This document shows positions 1 to 8,257 of a stretch of DNA of 64,000 bases, piece by piece. The stretch covers positions 5,371,501 through 5,435,500 of the forward strand of contig NZ_BNJI01000001.1 in the NCBI RefSeq assembly GCF_016587415.1, in the 5' to 3' direction. Below the pieces are notes generated by a model that made no database searches, was not told where the DNA came from, and saw only the letters and a list, made by a program, of their open reading frames with translations. Position numbers and translations under genes: made by a program. The DNA is from Ktedonobacter sp. SOSP1-85. GTDB lineage: Bacteria; Chloroflexota; Ktedonobacteria; Ktedonobacterales; Ktedonobacteraceae. Position 1 is the first letter of the stretch. Every line of letters begins with the position of its first letter.

Positions 1-1386
1 ACCAGTACACCCACCAGCACGCCGACCTCGACACCGACTAGCACGCCAACCAGCACGCCATCCCCAACCCCGACCGGTACTCCCGTGACGGGTGGTGGTC
101 ACGTGCAAAATCCGTATGCTGGGGCGCAGGGTTTCCTTAACCCCAACTACGTTGCGGAAGTGAAGGCCGCTGGGGCCTCTGTAGGTGGCACGCTTGGCGC
201 GAAGGAGGCAGCGGTTGCCAATTATCCAACGGCCATCTGGCTCGATAGCATGGCGGCAGTCACCGGTGGAACTGGTTACACCTCTAGCCTGCTTGATTAC
301 TTAAAAGCCGCGGAGACACAGGCGGCCAGCAGCAGCCAGCCGATCATAGTGACCATTGTCGTTTATGATCTGCCCGACCGCGACTGTGCTGCCCTCGCCT
401 CCAACGGCGAACTACAGATCGCCAACAATGGCCTGCAGACCTACGAGCACAATTACATTGATGTGATCGCGTCTGATTTGAGCCAGCCGCAGTTCTCCAA
501 CCTGCGTGTCTCGGCGATCATTGAGCCGGATTCCCTGCCGAACCTGGTCACCAACCTGAGTATTCAGAATTGTGCTGACGCGAACTCCAGTGGCGTCTAT
601 GTGCAGGGGATTCAGTACGCGCTCAACAAGCTACACGCGATCCCGAACGTGTATAATTTCCTCGACATCGCTCACTCCGGCTGGCTCGGCTGGAATAGCA
701 ACTTCCAGCCATTCGTCAATCTGGCCACCAGTGTGGCAAAAGGCACGACCGCGGGATTGAGCAGCCTCGATGGCTTTATTAGCAACACGGCCAACTACAC
801 GCCAACCGTTGAGCCATACATGACTGCCAACCAGCAGGTTGGTGGTCAGCCAGTGCGCTCGGCGAGCTTCTTCCAGTGGAACACGTACATTGACGAACAG
901 AGTTACGACGTTGACATGCGCAATGCCTTTATCGCTGCTGGCTTCCCCAGCACCATTGGCATGCTGATCGATACGTCGCGTAACGGTTGGGGTGGTCCTA
1001 AGCGCCCGACTGGCCCGAGTACCTCGACCGACTTGAACACATTTGTCAATGCTACCAGGATCGACCAGCGCATCGCCAAGGGCAACTGGTGCAACCAGCC
1101 CGGCGGCATCGGCGCTCGCCCAGTCGCCAATCCAGCAGCAGGCTTTGACGCCTATGTCTGGATCAAACCACCCGGTGAGTCCGATGGTTCCAGCTCGCTG
1201 ATTCCGACTGGCCCGAACAACCCGACTGGTAAGGGCTTTGATCGCATGTGTGACCCGACGTTTGGCGGAGACGCGCTCAACAACAACATGCCTACTGGTG
1301 CCATGGCCAACGCCCCGGTCTCGGGAGCCTGGTTCCAGGCGGGATTTGATACGCTCGTCTCCAACGCCTACCCAGCTTTCCCGTAA
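1..1386 (+). CDS. Secreted glycoside hydrolase family 6 (cellulase), 3' part
   Basis: The frame is open from base 1, so the true start lies upstream. The first ~28 codons are a Thr/Ser/Pro-rich linker (repeated TSTP units), typical of the link between a carbohydrate-binding module and a catalytic domain. The remaining ~430 residues are a complete GH6 catalytic domain. The motif VYDLPDRDC is the first GH6 signature, and IIEPDSLPNLVTN is the second; its Asp is the family's general acid. GH6 enzymes are inverting cellobiohydrolases or endoglucanases acting on beta-1,4-glucan outside the cell. Exo versus endo action cannot be told from this part alone. The stop is followed by a hairpin, so this is the end of a transcription unit. 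Confidence 0.93.
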   Translation, partial: TSTPTSTPTSTPTSTPTSTPSPTPTGTPVTGGGHVQNPYAGAQGFLNPNYVAEVKAAGASVGGTLGAKEAAVANYPTAIWLDSMAAVTGGTGYTSSLLDYLKAAETQAASSSQPIIVTIVVYDLPDRDCAALASNGELQIANNGLQTYEHNYIDVIASDLSQPQFSNLRVSAIIEPDSLPNLVTNLSIQNCADANSSGVYVQGIQYALNKLHAIPNVYNFLDIAHSGWLGWNSNFQPFVNLATSVAKGTTAGLSSLDGFISNTANYTPTVEPYMTANQQVGGQPVRSASFFQWNTYIDEQSYDVDMRNAFIAAGFPSTIGMLIDTSRNGWGGPKRPTGPSTSTDLNTFVNATRIDQRIAKGNWCNQPGGIGARPVANPAAGFDAYVWIKPPGESDGSSSLIPTGPNNPTGKGFDRMCDPTFGGDALNNNMPTGAMANAPVSGAWFQAGFDTLVSNAYPAFP

Positions 1387-1425
1387 ATCGGCTCCACCCC
1401 TTTTCGCGCTGGAAAATTCCAGCAA

Positions 1426-1473
1426 ACGGCTCATTCATCCCCCCATTATTCATATGGGAGATGAATGAGCCGT
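1426..1473 (+). terminator. Hairpin terminator after the GH6 gene
   Basis: A 14-bp perfect inverted repeat (ACGGCTCATTCATC at 1426-1439, its complement at 1460-1473) is followed by a T/C-rich tract. It lies 40 bases after the GH6 stop. There is no uninterrupted T-run, so termination is likely rather than certain. Confidence 0.6.
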
Positions 1474-1627
1474 CCTTCTATTCACTTTCTATTCACTTTC
1501 CCCTTTCTTGTTGATTTCTCTGATGTTTCATGATAAAGAGTTGTAAGGGGGGAAATGGAATAAATGGGTGAAAACAATAAATTGGGATAATTTATTGCAG
1601 AAGATTTTGTGAGCAAGATGCTACTCA

Positions 1628-1641
1628 ATCAAACGTTTACG
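1628..1641. promoter_or_regulatory. Possible LacI-type half operator before the XRE gene
   Basis: The perfect octamer AAACGTTT (1631-1638), extended to CAAACGTTTAC, has the central CG seen in LacI-family operators. It resembles the much better site at 5679. It lies only 24 bases before the XRE start codon. The match is short and could be chance. Confidence 0.25.
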
Positions 1642-1664
1642 GCAAGAGGCTATTGGAGGGATCT

Positions 1665-2606
1665 ATGGCGTCTAATCATCGTTTGAAACAGGTGCGCGAA
1701 CTACGAGGTTGGTCGCAGGCAAAGGTTGCTGAACAAATCGGTACAGACGCAACAACTGTGAGCCGCTGGGAACGTGGACTCTTTTCGCCCACTCCGTATT
1801 TTCGCGAGAAACTCTGCGTACTTTTCGACCAGAATGCCGAGGAGTTGGGGCTACTGGAGAGTTCGCGTCGATTATGCGAGGAAGGATGTAGTGATCTACC
1901 TCTCCAACCGCCTGGTATTCTGTCCTCACCGCACGCACATGGGGAGCGGTCGAGAGAAGAAATTTGCGAGGAGGAGGCCGTTCCGCCCGTTGTGCCTTCC
2001 TGTACGTATATCGTTCATATACGTCCGGATCATAGGACGCTAGGTATTGCGCTGGCCCTGCTTGTTATCTCAGCCTTTTTTCTAGGGGGCTTTTCCTTCA
2101 AAGAGATGTATCCCCTCGTTTCACCCTCATCCTCAGGCGTTCATGCTTTTTTGCCCACCCAGGAAAACGTAAGCACCAAGGGAAGGGTGCCTGATAGATC
2201 AAGTAACCGTACAATACCACTCTTGACATCTACACCGTCCCCTGTCCCATCTCCTACGCCTGCGATATCTTCTGTCTCCGTGATACCCTCATCTTCCTCT
2301 CTCGAAGCCGAGGCCGATCCCAGGAATTTAACTCCTCAGGAGTGTAGTCTGGAAACACTTGGCTACAGATGCGATGTGAAACTCTGGTTCTATACCAACG
2401 GACAGGGGGCATCTTCCTGGATCTGGAAAACTGGCCCCGCGACGCTCCCAGTACAGTTTACCCCGCTTCAGGGAACAGGTCAGCCAGGGCAACCGTGCCA
2501 GTTGACACTCTATATCCGTAGCACGCCGGGCCAGCGTGGCCAACTGACATTTACAATTACTTCCTCGGTCGGTAACGCTACCGCGATGGTAACCTGGCAG
2601 GGATAG
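1665..2606 (+). CDS. XRE-family HTH protein with one membrane segment and extracytoplasmic domain
   Basis: Residues ~5-60 form a Cro/C1-type helix-turn-helix (VRELRGWSQAKVAEQIG, then TTVSRWERG). A single hydrophobic segment (LGIALALLVISAFFLGG, about residues 130-147) follows, then a Ser/Thr/Pro-rich stretch and a ~90-residue C-terminal domain that would lie outside the cell, with two Cys before it. The ATG at 1665 is preferred over the upstream in-frame TTG at 1653 because GGAGGG (1655-1660) sits five bases before it. The layout suggests a membrane-tethered regulator that senses something outside and acts on DNA. Its place between secreted hydrolase genes fits a role in polymer sensing, but that is inference. 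The C-terminal domain is not recognised. Confidence 0.8.
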   Translation: MASNHRLKQVRELRGWSQAKVAEQIGTDATTVSRWERGLFSPTPYFREKLCVLFDQNAEELGLLESSRRLCEEGCSDLPLQPPGILSSPHAHGERSREEICEEEAVPPVVPSCTYIVHIRPDHRTLGIALALLVISAFFLGGFSFKEMYPLVSPSSSGVHAFLPTQENVSTKGRVPDRSSNRTIPLLTSTPSPVPSPTPAISSVSVIPSSSSLEAEADPRNLTPQECSLETLGYRCDVKLWFYTNGQGASSWIWKTGPATLPVQFTPLQGTGQPGQPCQLTLYIRSTPGQRGQLTFTITSSVGNATAMVTWQG

Positions 2607-2708
2607 AACGTGTGGGCTTTCTTTGGAGGGGTCCTACGCCTCGCGAGGGTATGGCTCACCCACTACGGTCCTCGCCGAGGCATCTCTCTGGAGGATGCAA
2701 CGATAACA

Positions 2709-2770
2709 ACGGATCGGCTCGTTTCGGTGTTGGTTTGATTATTCAACACTGAAACGAGCCGATCCGTTTT
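2709..2770. terminator. Strong hairpin terminator between convergent genes
   Basis: The arms at 2709-2732 and 2744-2767 are 24 bases each with about one mismatch, separated by an 11-base loop and followed by TTTTGTTT. It lies between the XRE gene and the convergent GH87-like gene and probably serves the XRE transcript. Confidence 0.85.
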
Positions 2771-2853
2771 GTTTCACCCCTGTTGTCTTGCTCCTTGCTC
2801 CACGCGGGTAGCCAGAAAAATCAGGGATGACTCATAGTTCGCGATCTGACCGC

Positions 2854-4926
2854 TTACCAGGCGGAGGGGGGCGGAGGGGGAACGACCGGCGGCCGATCGT
2901 TGCAGGTGATTGTGTTCGGTAGCTCCCACGGCGCGAGCCAGGGACCGGTGGTCCCGCTTCCGGTGTTGCCGCCGAGGTCGGTCACTTGGAACTCTGAACC
3001 CGCCGACGTGAAGTGGAAGGAGCCGCAGTTGTTGATGCCGACGGCCCCGACGTTGCGCGCGATGACGTTTTGGAACGTCGCGTTTCCGGAGGAACGCGCA
3101 CTCAGCACTGATGTGCCTGTTCCATCAACGTGGATGTCCTGGAAATGGACGTTCGAGATGGAGTAGAGATCCTTCACTGGGAAGTCGGAAACCATCAGGA
3201 TCGCGTTATACGTGTTCTGCAGGAAGTTGTCACCAGTAACCTCGATGTCCGCCGTGAGAGAGCCTTCGAGTGCGTAGAGCCAGATCGCTCCAAGGCCAAT
3301 CTGCCAATTGAGCTCGAACGAGCCGGCCCGCACGGTCGTGTTGTTCGTGAACCGGAGGTAGCCGGCGAACGGGGTCGAGCCGAAGCGCGATCCCGCGTGG
3401 AGGCCGCTGCCCTCGCGCACGGGGTCGGCGACGATGTTACTCGACACAGTGTTGTTGTGGCCGCCGTAGATGGCGATTCCGTTTGCGAGCACCGGGTTCT
3501 GCACCGTGTTGTGATCGAACACGTTGTTGGTGTCTTCGATTCCGGGCTGCCCGTCAACCGCTTGCGACCACATCGCGAGTCCGTCATCACCCGTATTGCG
3601 AATGAGCGAATTGACGATTCTCGAGTTTGTCACTCCCTGGTGGAAGTTGATGCCGTCCGCGATCTGGTCCGCGATGACCGTGTTCTTGACCTCTACGTTG
3701 TTCATCGGCCCATCGAGCCAGATGCCAACTTTCGTGTGATGGATGTAGAGGCCATCGATCGTCGAGTCGTTTAGCGCCCCGCCGATACCGTTCACCTGAT
3801 CGGTGTCGATTCGCTCTCGGACGTCGCCCTCTATTGCGAAGTTCGACAGGTGTACATTGTGGCTCCCGCCATCGGCTGCGTACTTGCCGTAGAAACCGAC
3901 GCCCGTGTGCATGGAGCCGTCGGGCGCCGGTGAGGTGAGCGTGACCTGATGGCCTTTGACGATCGACCACCAGCTGCCGGCGCCTTCGACAGTGACATTA
4001 TCGACGATGATGTGCCTGTTCACCTGGAACGTGCCGGTCGGGATATAGACCATCTTACCTGAGGCTTTCGCCGCCTGAATCGCGCGATCGAACGCATCCG
4101 CGGAGTCGCGCATGCCGCTCGGGTCGGCGCCGAATTTGGTCACAGAGACGGAGCCCTTCGGTTGCGGCGTGGGATCGGCGATCTTCTGAAAGTCGACGAG
4201 GTCGATGACCGTCCACGCTGCATTCGAATCGGCAGGCATGGTCAGGCGGACGACGTCTCCCGCCTGGTAGGTGTTATGGAGCGGCAGGCGCTGCTCGTCG
4301 TAGAAGTGCATCGGCCTGAACGGTTTCGTTATGGTCGGTGGCGGTGTCGTAGAAGCCGGAACGCACGAGCACTCGGTGATCCACCAGTCCGGGTGTAGCA
4401 AGTCCGCATTCGGGTCGTTCGTGAACGGATATAGGTTGTAGAGCCATGAGTACTTCGAGGTCAGCGCGATCGTATGCGGATGCGTGTTCTCATGGCCGTT
4501 GTGGTCCACGCTCACGGTCAACGGGGCGTTGATTCCGCCGCCGGTCGGAGCGTCGGGGATTGCGTAGCGGATAGTCACCGCGTTCGTCCGTTGCGTGAGC
4601 GTGAACGCGACGGACTGGCCAGGCGTGAGCCGCACGGCTTGCCGGCCTGATGCCTCGCTCGACAGCGTGTAAGCCGACGTGTCGAACGGGAGTATCGTCC
4701 CGTTCGTCGTGGCGTTCTCGGCCTCCTGCTGGACGATACCGAGCTGGGCGCCGCGTCCTGCGACGAGCGACGGGTCGATTGCGGCGACGGTCACGCGCGG
4801 GGAAGTCGCGGCTCTTACAGCCGCGTGGGGAAAAGGTACCACCAGACTGACGGCGCTTACCAGCATAAGCAAGGCAACAAGTCCCGCCAGCCTCTTTTTG
4901 CGCCTCGTGCGCACAATGTCTTGCAT
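2854..4926 (-). CDS. Secreted right-handed beta-helix glycoside hydrolase (GH87/mycodextranase-like)
   Basis: The 690-residue product starts with a classic signal peptide (basic TRRKKR, then LAGLVALLMLVSAVSLVV, cleavage near AVRAAT). An N-terminal beta-sandwich-like region (~residues 50-240) resembles carbohydrate-binding modules. From residue ~255 (SVTKFGADPSGMRDSADAFDRAI) begins a pectate-lyase-3/parallel beta-helix domain with repeated DGLYIHHTK- and NNVEVKNTVI-like coils. The overall pattern matches proteins annotated as mycodextranase or alpha-1,3-glucanase, enzymes that attack fungal cell-wall or bacterial alpha-glucans. Substrate is not certain; a pectin-type activity is the alternative. 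AAAGGA lies before the ATG. A proline-rich tail ends the protein. Confidence 0.78.
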   Translation of the reverse strand: MQDIVRTRRKKRLAGLVALLMLVSAVSLVVPFPHAAVRAATSPRVTVAAIDPSLVAGRGAQLGIVQQEAENATTNGTILPFDTSAYTLSSEASGRQAVRLTPGQSVAFTLTQRTNAVTIRYAIPDAPTGGGINAPLTVSVDHNGHENTHPHTIALTSKYSWLYNLYPFTNDPNADLLHPDWWITECSCVPASTTPPPTITKPFRPMHFYDEQRLPLHNTYQAGDVVRLTMPADSNAAWTVIDLVDFQKIADPTPQPKGSVSVTKFGADPSGMRDSADAFDRAIQAAKASGKMVYIPTGTFQVNRHIIVDNVTVEGAGSWWSIVKGHQVTLTSPAPDGSMHTGVGFYGKYAADGGSHNVHLSNFAIEGDVRERIDTDQVNGIGGALNDSTIDGLYIHHTKVGIWLDGPMNNVEVKNTVIADQIADGINFHQGVTNSRIVNSLIRNTGDDGLAMWSQAVDGQPGIEDTNNVFDHNTVQNPVLANGIAIYGGHNNTVSSNIVADPVREGSGLHAGSRFGSTPFAGYLRFTNNTTVRAGSFELNWQIGLGAIWLYALEGSLTADIEVTGDNFLQNTYNAILMVSDFPVKDLYSISNVHFQDIHVDGTGTSVLSARSSGNATFQNVIARNVGAVGINNCGSFHFTSAGSEFQVTDLGGNTGSGTTGPWLAPWELPNTITCNDRPPVVPPPPPSAW

Positions 4927-5678
4927 AAAATATATTCCTTTCCGCTTATTCCATTAAGGCCCTGGAAGTATATCCTGCTGGGTATTGATCCTCCTTTCAT
5001 CCAAAAATGTGGGCTTTGCAAAGCCGCTTTTGTAAAAAAGAGCACGTATGTTGGTTGAATCAATTCCTAGAATTGCGACAAATAATAATGTAGTTCTTAT
5101 GTCATGTCGTAAGCATGTCAAATACCACCCTTCAACATGAACATGCTCGAAAAATAGATCGTGTAAGTTATACGCCTAGAAGGACAGGGAGAAAACGAGC
5201 CGTGATATGGGTGGTGAGTTCGCATAAAATGCTGTGGCTTAAAGTGTTCCCTGGCTTCTGGCACGCCGCAAAGGCATCAGCTTCATAGCTTCAAAAGACC
5301 TCCTCACAGATAGTTTCTTTGTCAAACCTCGACAAAAGAATAAAAGGAGCCAGAGAAAGAGTTATTGCTCAAATGGGAGAGGACATACGAATCGCAAACG
5401 CTCCCATTACGCAGAACGGCTATCTCCTGGCAGATCTTTCAGTCAAAGAGACAACTGTAATGCTCGTCATTGTTCTGCTCTCATTCATAGAGAAAAAGGG
5501 GTAACGTTTACTCTTCCTTATAGAGAAAAGTAACATAGAAAAACATCATTGTCAAGAAAGCGAGGGCGTTTCTCTTTCTGTTTTCTAAGATTGAGCAGTC
5601 ATGTCTGACTAAAATCGAATATCAGGCCAGGTTACTTGGCATTTTAGATCACTTTGCATCCCTATCTGGAAAAGCGAA

Positions 5679-5710
5679 TTAGGTGAACGTTTACCTAAAA
5701 AGCATATAAT
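5679..5710 (+). promoter_or_regulatory. LacI-type operator overlapping a promoter for the GH30 gene
   Basis: TTAGGTGAACGTTTACCTAA (5679-5698) is a 20-bp palindrome with one mismatched pair and the central CG typical of LacI-family operators. A consensus -10 TATAAT lies at 5705-5710, so the operator covers the -35 zone. A repressor bound here would block transcription of the downstream secreted hydrolase until an inducing sugar is present. The regulator gene itself is not in the window. Confidence 0.6.
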
Positions 5711-5906
5711 CTCCCTCACCTTAGAATGCCCCTGAGGGTGCCATCCTACTATACGGGAAGTGTAGGTGGACCTTGGTATAGAGGTCTAGACATATTGACA
5801 TTTGGGAAGGAGGGTAGGTATATTTTGTAGAGCGCTAGTATTGTGTAGGAATGCTGATAGAGGCGCTATACATACCTGGAAAAGACAAATACATTAGGAG
5901 GATTGA

Positions 5907-5966
5907 ATGTGTCTTAATGCAACCCTCATCGGGGAGAAGGGGGGTCCCATGCTATCGATGGATTAA
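5907..5966 (+). CDS. Possible 19-codon leader peptide upstream of GH30
   Basis: An ATG at 5907 follows AGGAGG (5897-5902) at ideal spacing and opens a 19-codon frame ending in TAA at 5966. The sequence around it (AGGAGGATTGAATG) resembles the GH30 start 144 bases further on (AGGAGGATTATATG). It may be a regulatory leader, or a relic of duplicated initiation signals. No known family. Confidence 0.28.
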   Translation: MCLNATLIGEKGGPMLSMD

Positions 5967-6050
5967 TGATGTTTAGCCAACCCGCATTATGGGGAAGGAG
6001 CCTGTTGCATTTGTTTGTGTCCGACCGACAAAAGTATCAAGGAGGATTAT

Positions 6051-7970
6051 ATGTTCTGGTCGACCTTTATGCGCAAAGTACCTGTACAAGTACTTCATAT
6101 TACCGTGATCTGTATTGTTATCGTAAGTAGTGTCTTTGCCCTCTTCTTGAGTACGTATCAGGCGCATGCTGCTGGCGAAACGGTCAGCGTGTGGCTCACC
6201 ACCGGCGATCTGAGCACACATCTTGCGCAACAATCTAATCTCACGTTTTCCTCTAGCAACACTTCTGGAAATGTGATCACCGTCAACGAGAATCAGACCT
6301 ATCAACAGATGGATGGCTTTGGAGCCTCTTTTACAGACTCCTCGGCGTGGCTTGTCTACAACAAGATGAGCAGTAGCCAGCGTTCTACGTTGATGAATAA
6401 TCTCTTTAGTAGCAGTAGCGGCATTGGTCTGAATTTCCTCCGCCAGCCTATAGGCGCTTCAGATCTCACGCGGCCAGCTCCTGCCGTGGGTGAGTATTCG
6501 TATGATGACATGCCCAGTGGACAGACCGATCCGACGCTGGCGCACTTCTCCATTGCCCACGATTCCGCCTACATCATTCCAGTGCTCCAACAGGCGTTGC
6601 AGATCAACCCCGCTCTCAAGATTATGGGTACGCCCTGGAGTCCTCCTGGCTGGATGAAGTCGACTGGCTCGATGGAGGGTGGCACACTCAACACGAGCGC
6701 CTATAGTGCCTATGCCAACTACTTCGTCAAGTACATTCAGGCATATCAGGCACAGGGACTGCCCATCTATGCCATTACACCGCAAAATGAGCCTCTCTAT
6801 GTGCCCAATGGCTATCCTGGGATGTCTTTTCCGGCGAGCGATGAGACCAACTTTATCAAAACTAACCTGGGGCCGGCCTTTGCCAGTAACGGCATTACAA
6901 CGAAAATCCTGGGCTACGATCACAACTGGGATCAACCAGGTTATCCTACCACTATTCTGAGTGACTCAACCTCCAACCCCTATACCGCTGGTACCGCCTG
7001 GCACTGTTATGGTGGTACCGTCGATGCGCAGACGTCGGTACATAACTCGTTCCCCAACAAAGATACCTGGGAAACCGAATGTTCTGGTGGATCATGGGAA
7101 AATAGCAATGGTTTCCCCAACACGATGTCACTGCTGATCGGCGTTGTGCGCAATTGGGGCAAGTCGGTTGTCCGCTGGGGCATGGTGCTCGATCCCAATG
7201 GCCAGCCGAACCTCGGTACAGGTGCGGCCTGCTCCACCTGTCGCGGCGTTGTCAGCGTGGATCAGAACAATGGCAACGTCACGTATAACGGAGATTACTA
7301 CGGTCTGGGGCAGGCCAGCAAGTTCGTCACCCCTGGTGCCTACCATATTGATTCCAGCGCTGGCAGCAATGGCATTCAGAATGTCGCCTTCAAGAATCCC
7401 GATGGAACCAAAGTACTGGTTGCCTATAATTCCGCATCCAGCAGCCAGACCTTCAATGTGCAGTGGGGCGGGGAATCGTTTGCCTATACGCTGCCAGCAG
7501 GTGCGGCTGTAACCTTTAAATGGAGTGGAACACAAACGGGTGGTGGTTCTGGAGCTCCGGTGGGCCATACCATCTGGCTCAAAACAACGAACAATAACAA
7601 CTATGTGAGCGCCCGAACTGACCAAAGCAATACGCCCCTGGATGCAAACGTGACCCAGGTGCAGGCCTGGGAAGAGTTTGATGTGATTGATGCTGGCAAT
7701 GGACTCATCGCTTTGAGGGCGCACGCGAATAACAACTATGTGAGTGCCCGCAAAGATCAAACCAATTCGCCGCTGGAGGCAATTGCTACGCAGGTACAGG
7801 CCTGGGAAGAGTTCATGTGGCTTCCACAGAGCAATGGGACGGTCGCCTTGCAAGCCGTGGCCAATAACAATTATGTGAGCGCCCGAACTGACCAAAGCAA
7901 TACGCCTCTGGATGCAAATGTGACCCAGGTACAGGGCTGGGAGCAATTCACGTGGGGACAGGTGTCGTAG
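6051..7970 (+). CDS. Secreted glycoside hydrolase family 30 with C-terminal trefoil-like repeats
   Basis: AAGGAGG (6039-6045) selects ATG 6051; an in-frame TTG at 6015 is ignored. The 639-residue product begins with a signal peptide (cleavage near AHAAGE). The catalytic (beta/alpha)8 region runs to about residue 480. TPQNEP holds the acid/base Glu (residue 247) and WETECSG holds the likely nucleophile (Glu 343). The family includes beta-1,6-glucanases, glucosylceramidases and related enzymes; ending of fungal beta-1,6-glucan is plausible but the substrate is not fixed by sequence. After a Gly/Ser linker come three tandem 45-residue repeats starting NNNYVSA(R/K), resembling fascin-like beta-trefoil modules and probably glycan-binding. 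It ends just before a terminator, so it is monocistronic. Confidence 0.9.
   Translation: MFWSTFMRKVPVQVLHITVICIVIVSSVFALFLSTYQAHAAGETVSVWLTTGDLSTHLAQQSNLTFSSSNTSGNVITVNENQTYQQMDGFGASFTDSSAWLVYNKMSSSQRSTLMNNLFSSSSGIGLNFLRQPIGASDLTRPAPAVGEYSYDDMPSGQTDPTLAHFSIAHDSAYIIPVLQQALQINPALKIMGTPWSPPGWMKSTGSMEGGTLNTSAYSAYANYFVKYIQAYQAQGLPIYAITPQNEPLYVPNGYPGMSFPASDETNFIKTNLGPAFASNGITTKILGYDHNWDQPGYPTTILSDSTSNPYTAGTAWHCYGGTVDAQTSVHNSFPNKDTWETECSGGSWENSNGFPNTMSLLIGVVRNWGKSVVRWGMVLDPNGQPNLGTGAACSTCRGVVSVDQNNGNVTYNGDYYGLGQASKFVTPGAYHIDSSAGSNGIQNVAFKNPDGTKVLVAYNSASSSQTFNVQWGGESFAYTLPAGAAVTFKWSGTQTGGGSGAPVGHTIWLKTTNNNNYVSARTDQSNTPLDANVTQVQAWEEFDVIDAGNGLIALRAHANNNYVSARKDQTNSPLEAIATQVQAWEEFMWLPQSNGTVALQAVANNNYVSARTDQSNTPLDANVTQVQGWEQFTWGQVS
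7593..7967 (+). repeat. Three in-frame 135-bp repeats in the GH30 C-terminus
   Basis: Copies begin at 7593, 7728 and 7863, exactly 135 bases (45 codons) apart, each opening with AATAACAA. Copies 1 and 3 are nearly identical at DNA level over the first ~80 bases, including third positions; copy 2 is more divergent. This is the layout of a three-fold beta-trefoil. Confidence 0.85.
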
Positions 7971-8056
7971 TAAAGCAAGGTTGTGCGATTGAGTAGGTGC
8001 GATGTATGTTGTTGCTAGAGACGACTCTCAGAGACCCGCTCTTTTGGTAGCACAAA

Positions 8057-8089
8057 AAGGATCTGGCAGAACACTTCTGCCAGATCCTT
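8057..8089 (+). terminator. Hairpin terminator after GH30
   Basis: A 13-bp perfect stem (AAGGATCTGGCAG / CTGCCAGATCCTT) with a 7-base loop, 87 bases after the GH30 stop. No clear T-run follows. The next 170 bases to the convergent GH36 stop hold nothing recognisable. Confidence 0.6.
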
Positions 8090-8257
8090 GCATGAGCGAT
8101 ACTGGGCGTGTCGCGCTGTGCTGCTTTTGCCTAACTGGTCCCAAGCTTGGGAAGATGTCCTTTTTCTTGTAACTATTCAGATGAGTGGCGTAAAAGTATT
8201 ATTTCATGCAAAAACGGCAATCTTTATTGCCTTGTTATGCGCTGGATACGTGAATTG

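Larger units (their letters stand above)
4927..6050. other. 1.1-kb divergent regulatory region between two secreted hydrolases
   Basis: No convincing long gene is present. It holds the promoters of the GH87-like gene (leftward) and the GH30 gene (rightward). A dyad CAATTC-CTA-GAATTG lies at 5061-5075, upstream of the leftward gene. A LacI-like GTAACGTTTAC lies at 5501-5511, and a full LacI-type operator at 5679-5698. A 61-codon TTG-initiated open frame at 5319-5504 has no good ribosome-binding site and is not called. Confidence 0.6.

Noticed and set aside
631..1434. 267-codon minus-strand frame opposite GH6
   Set aside because: Shadow of the GH6 frame; no homology and no ribosome-binding site.
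3130..3774. 214-codon plus-strand frame opposite the GH87-like gene
   Set aside because: It is antisense to a clear coding gene, has no domain, and its composition follows from the high-GC codons of the opposite strand.
5319..5504. 61-codon frame in the regulatory region
   Set aside because: TTG start without a ribosome-binding site and no recognisable motif.
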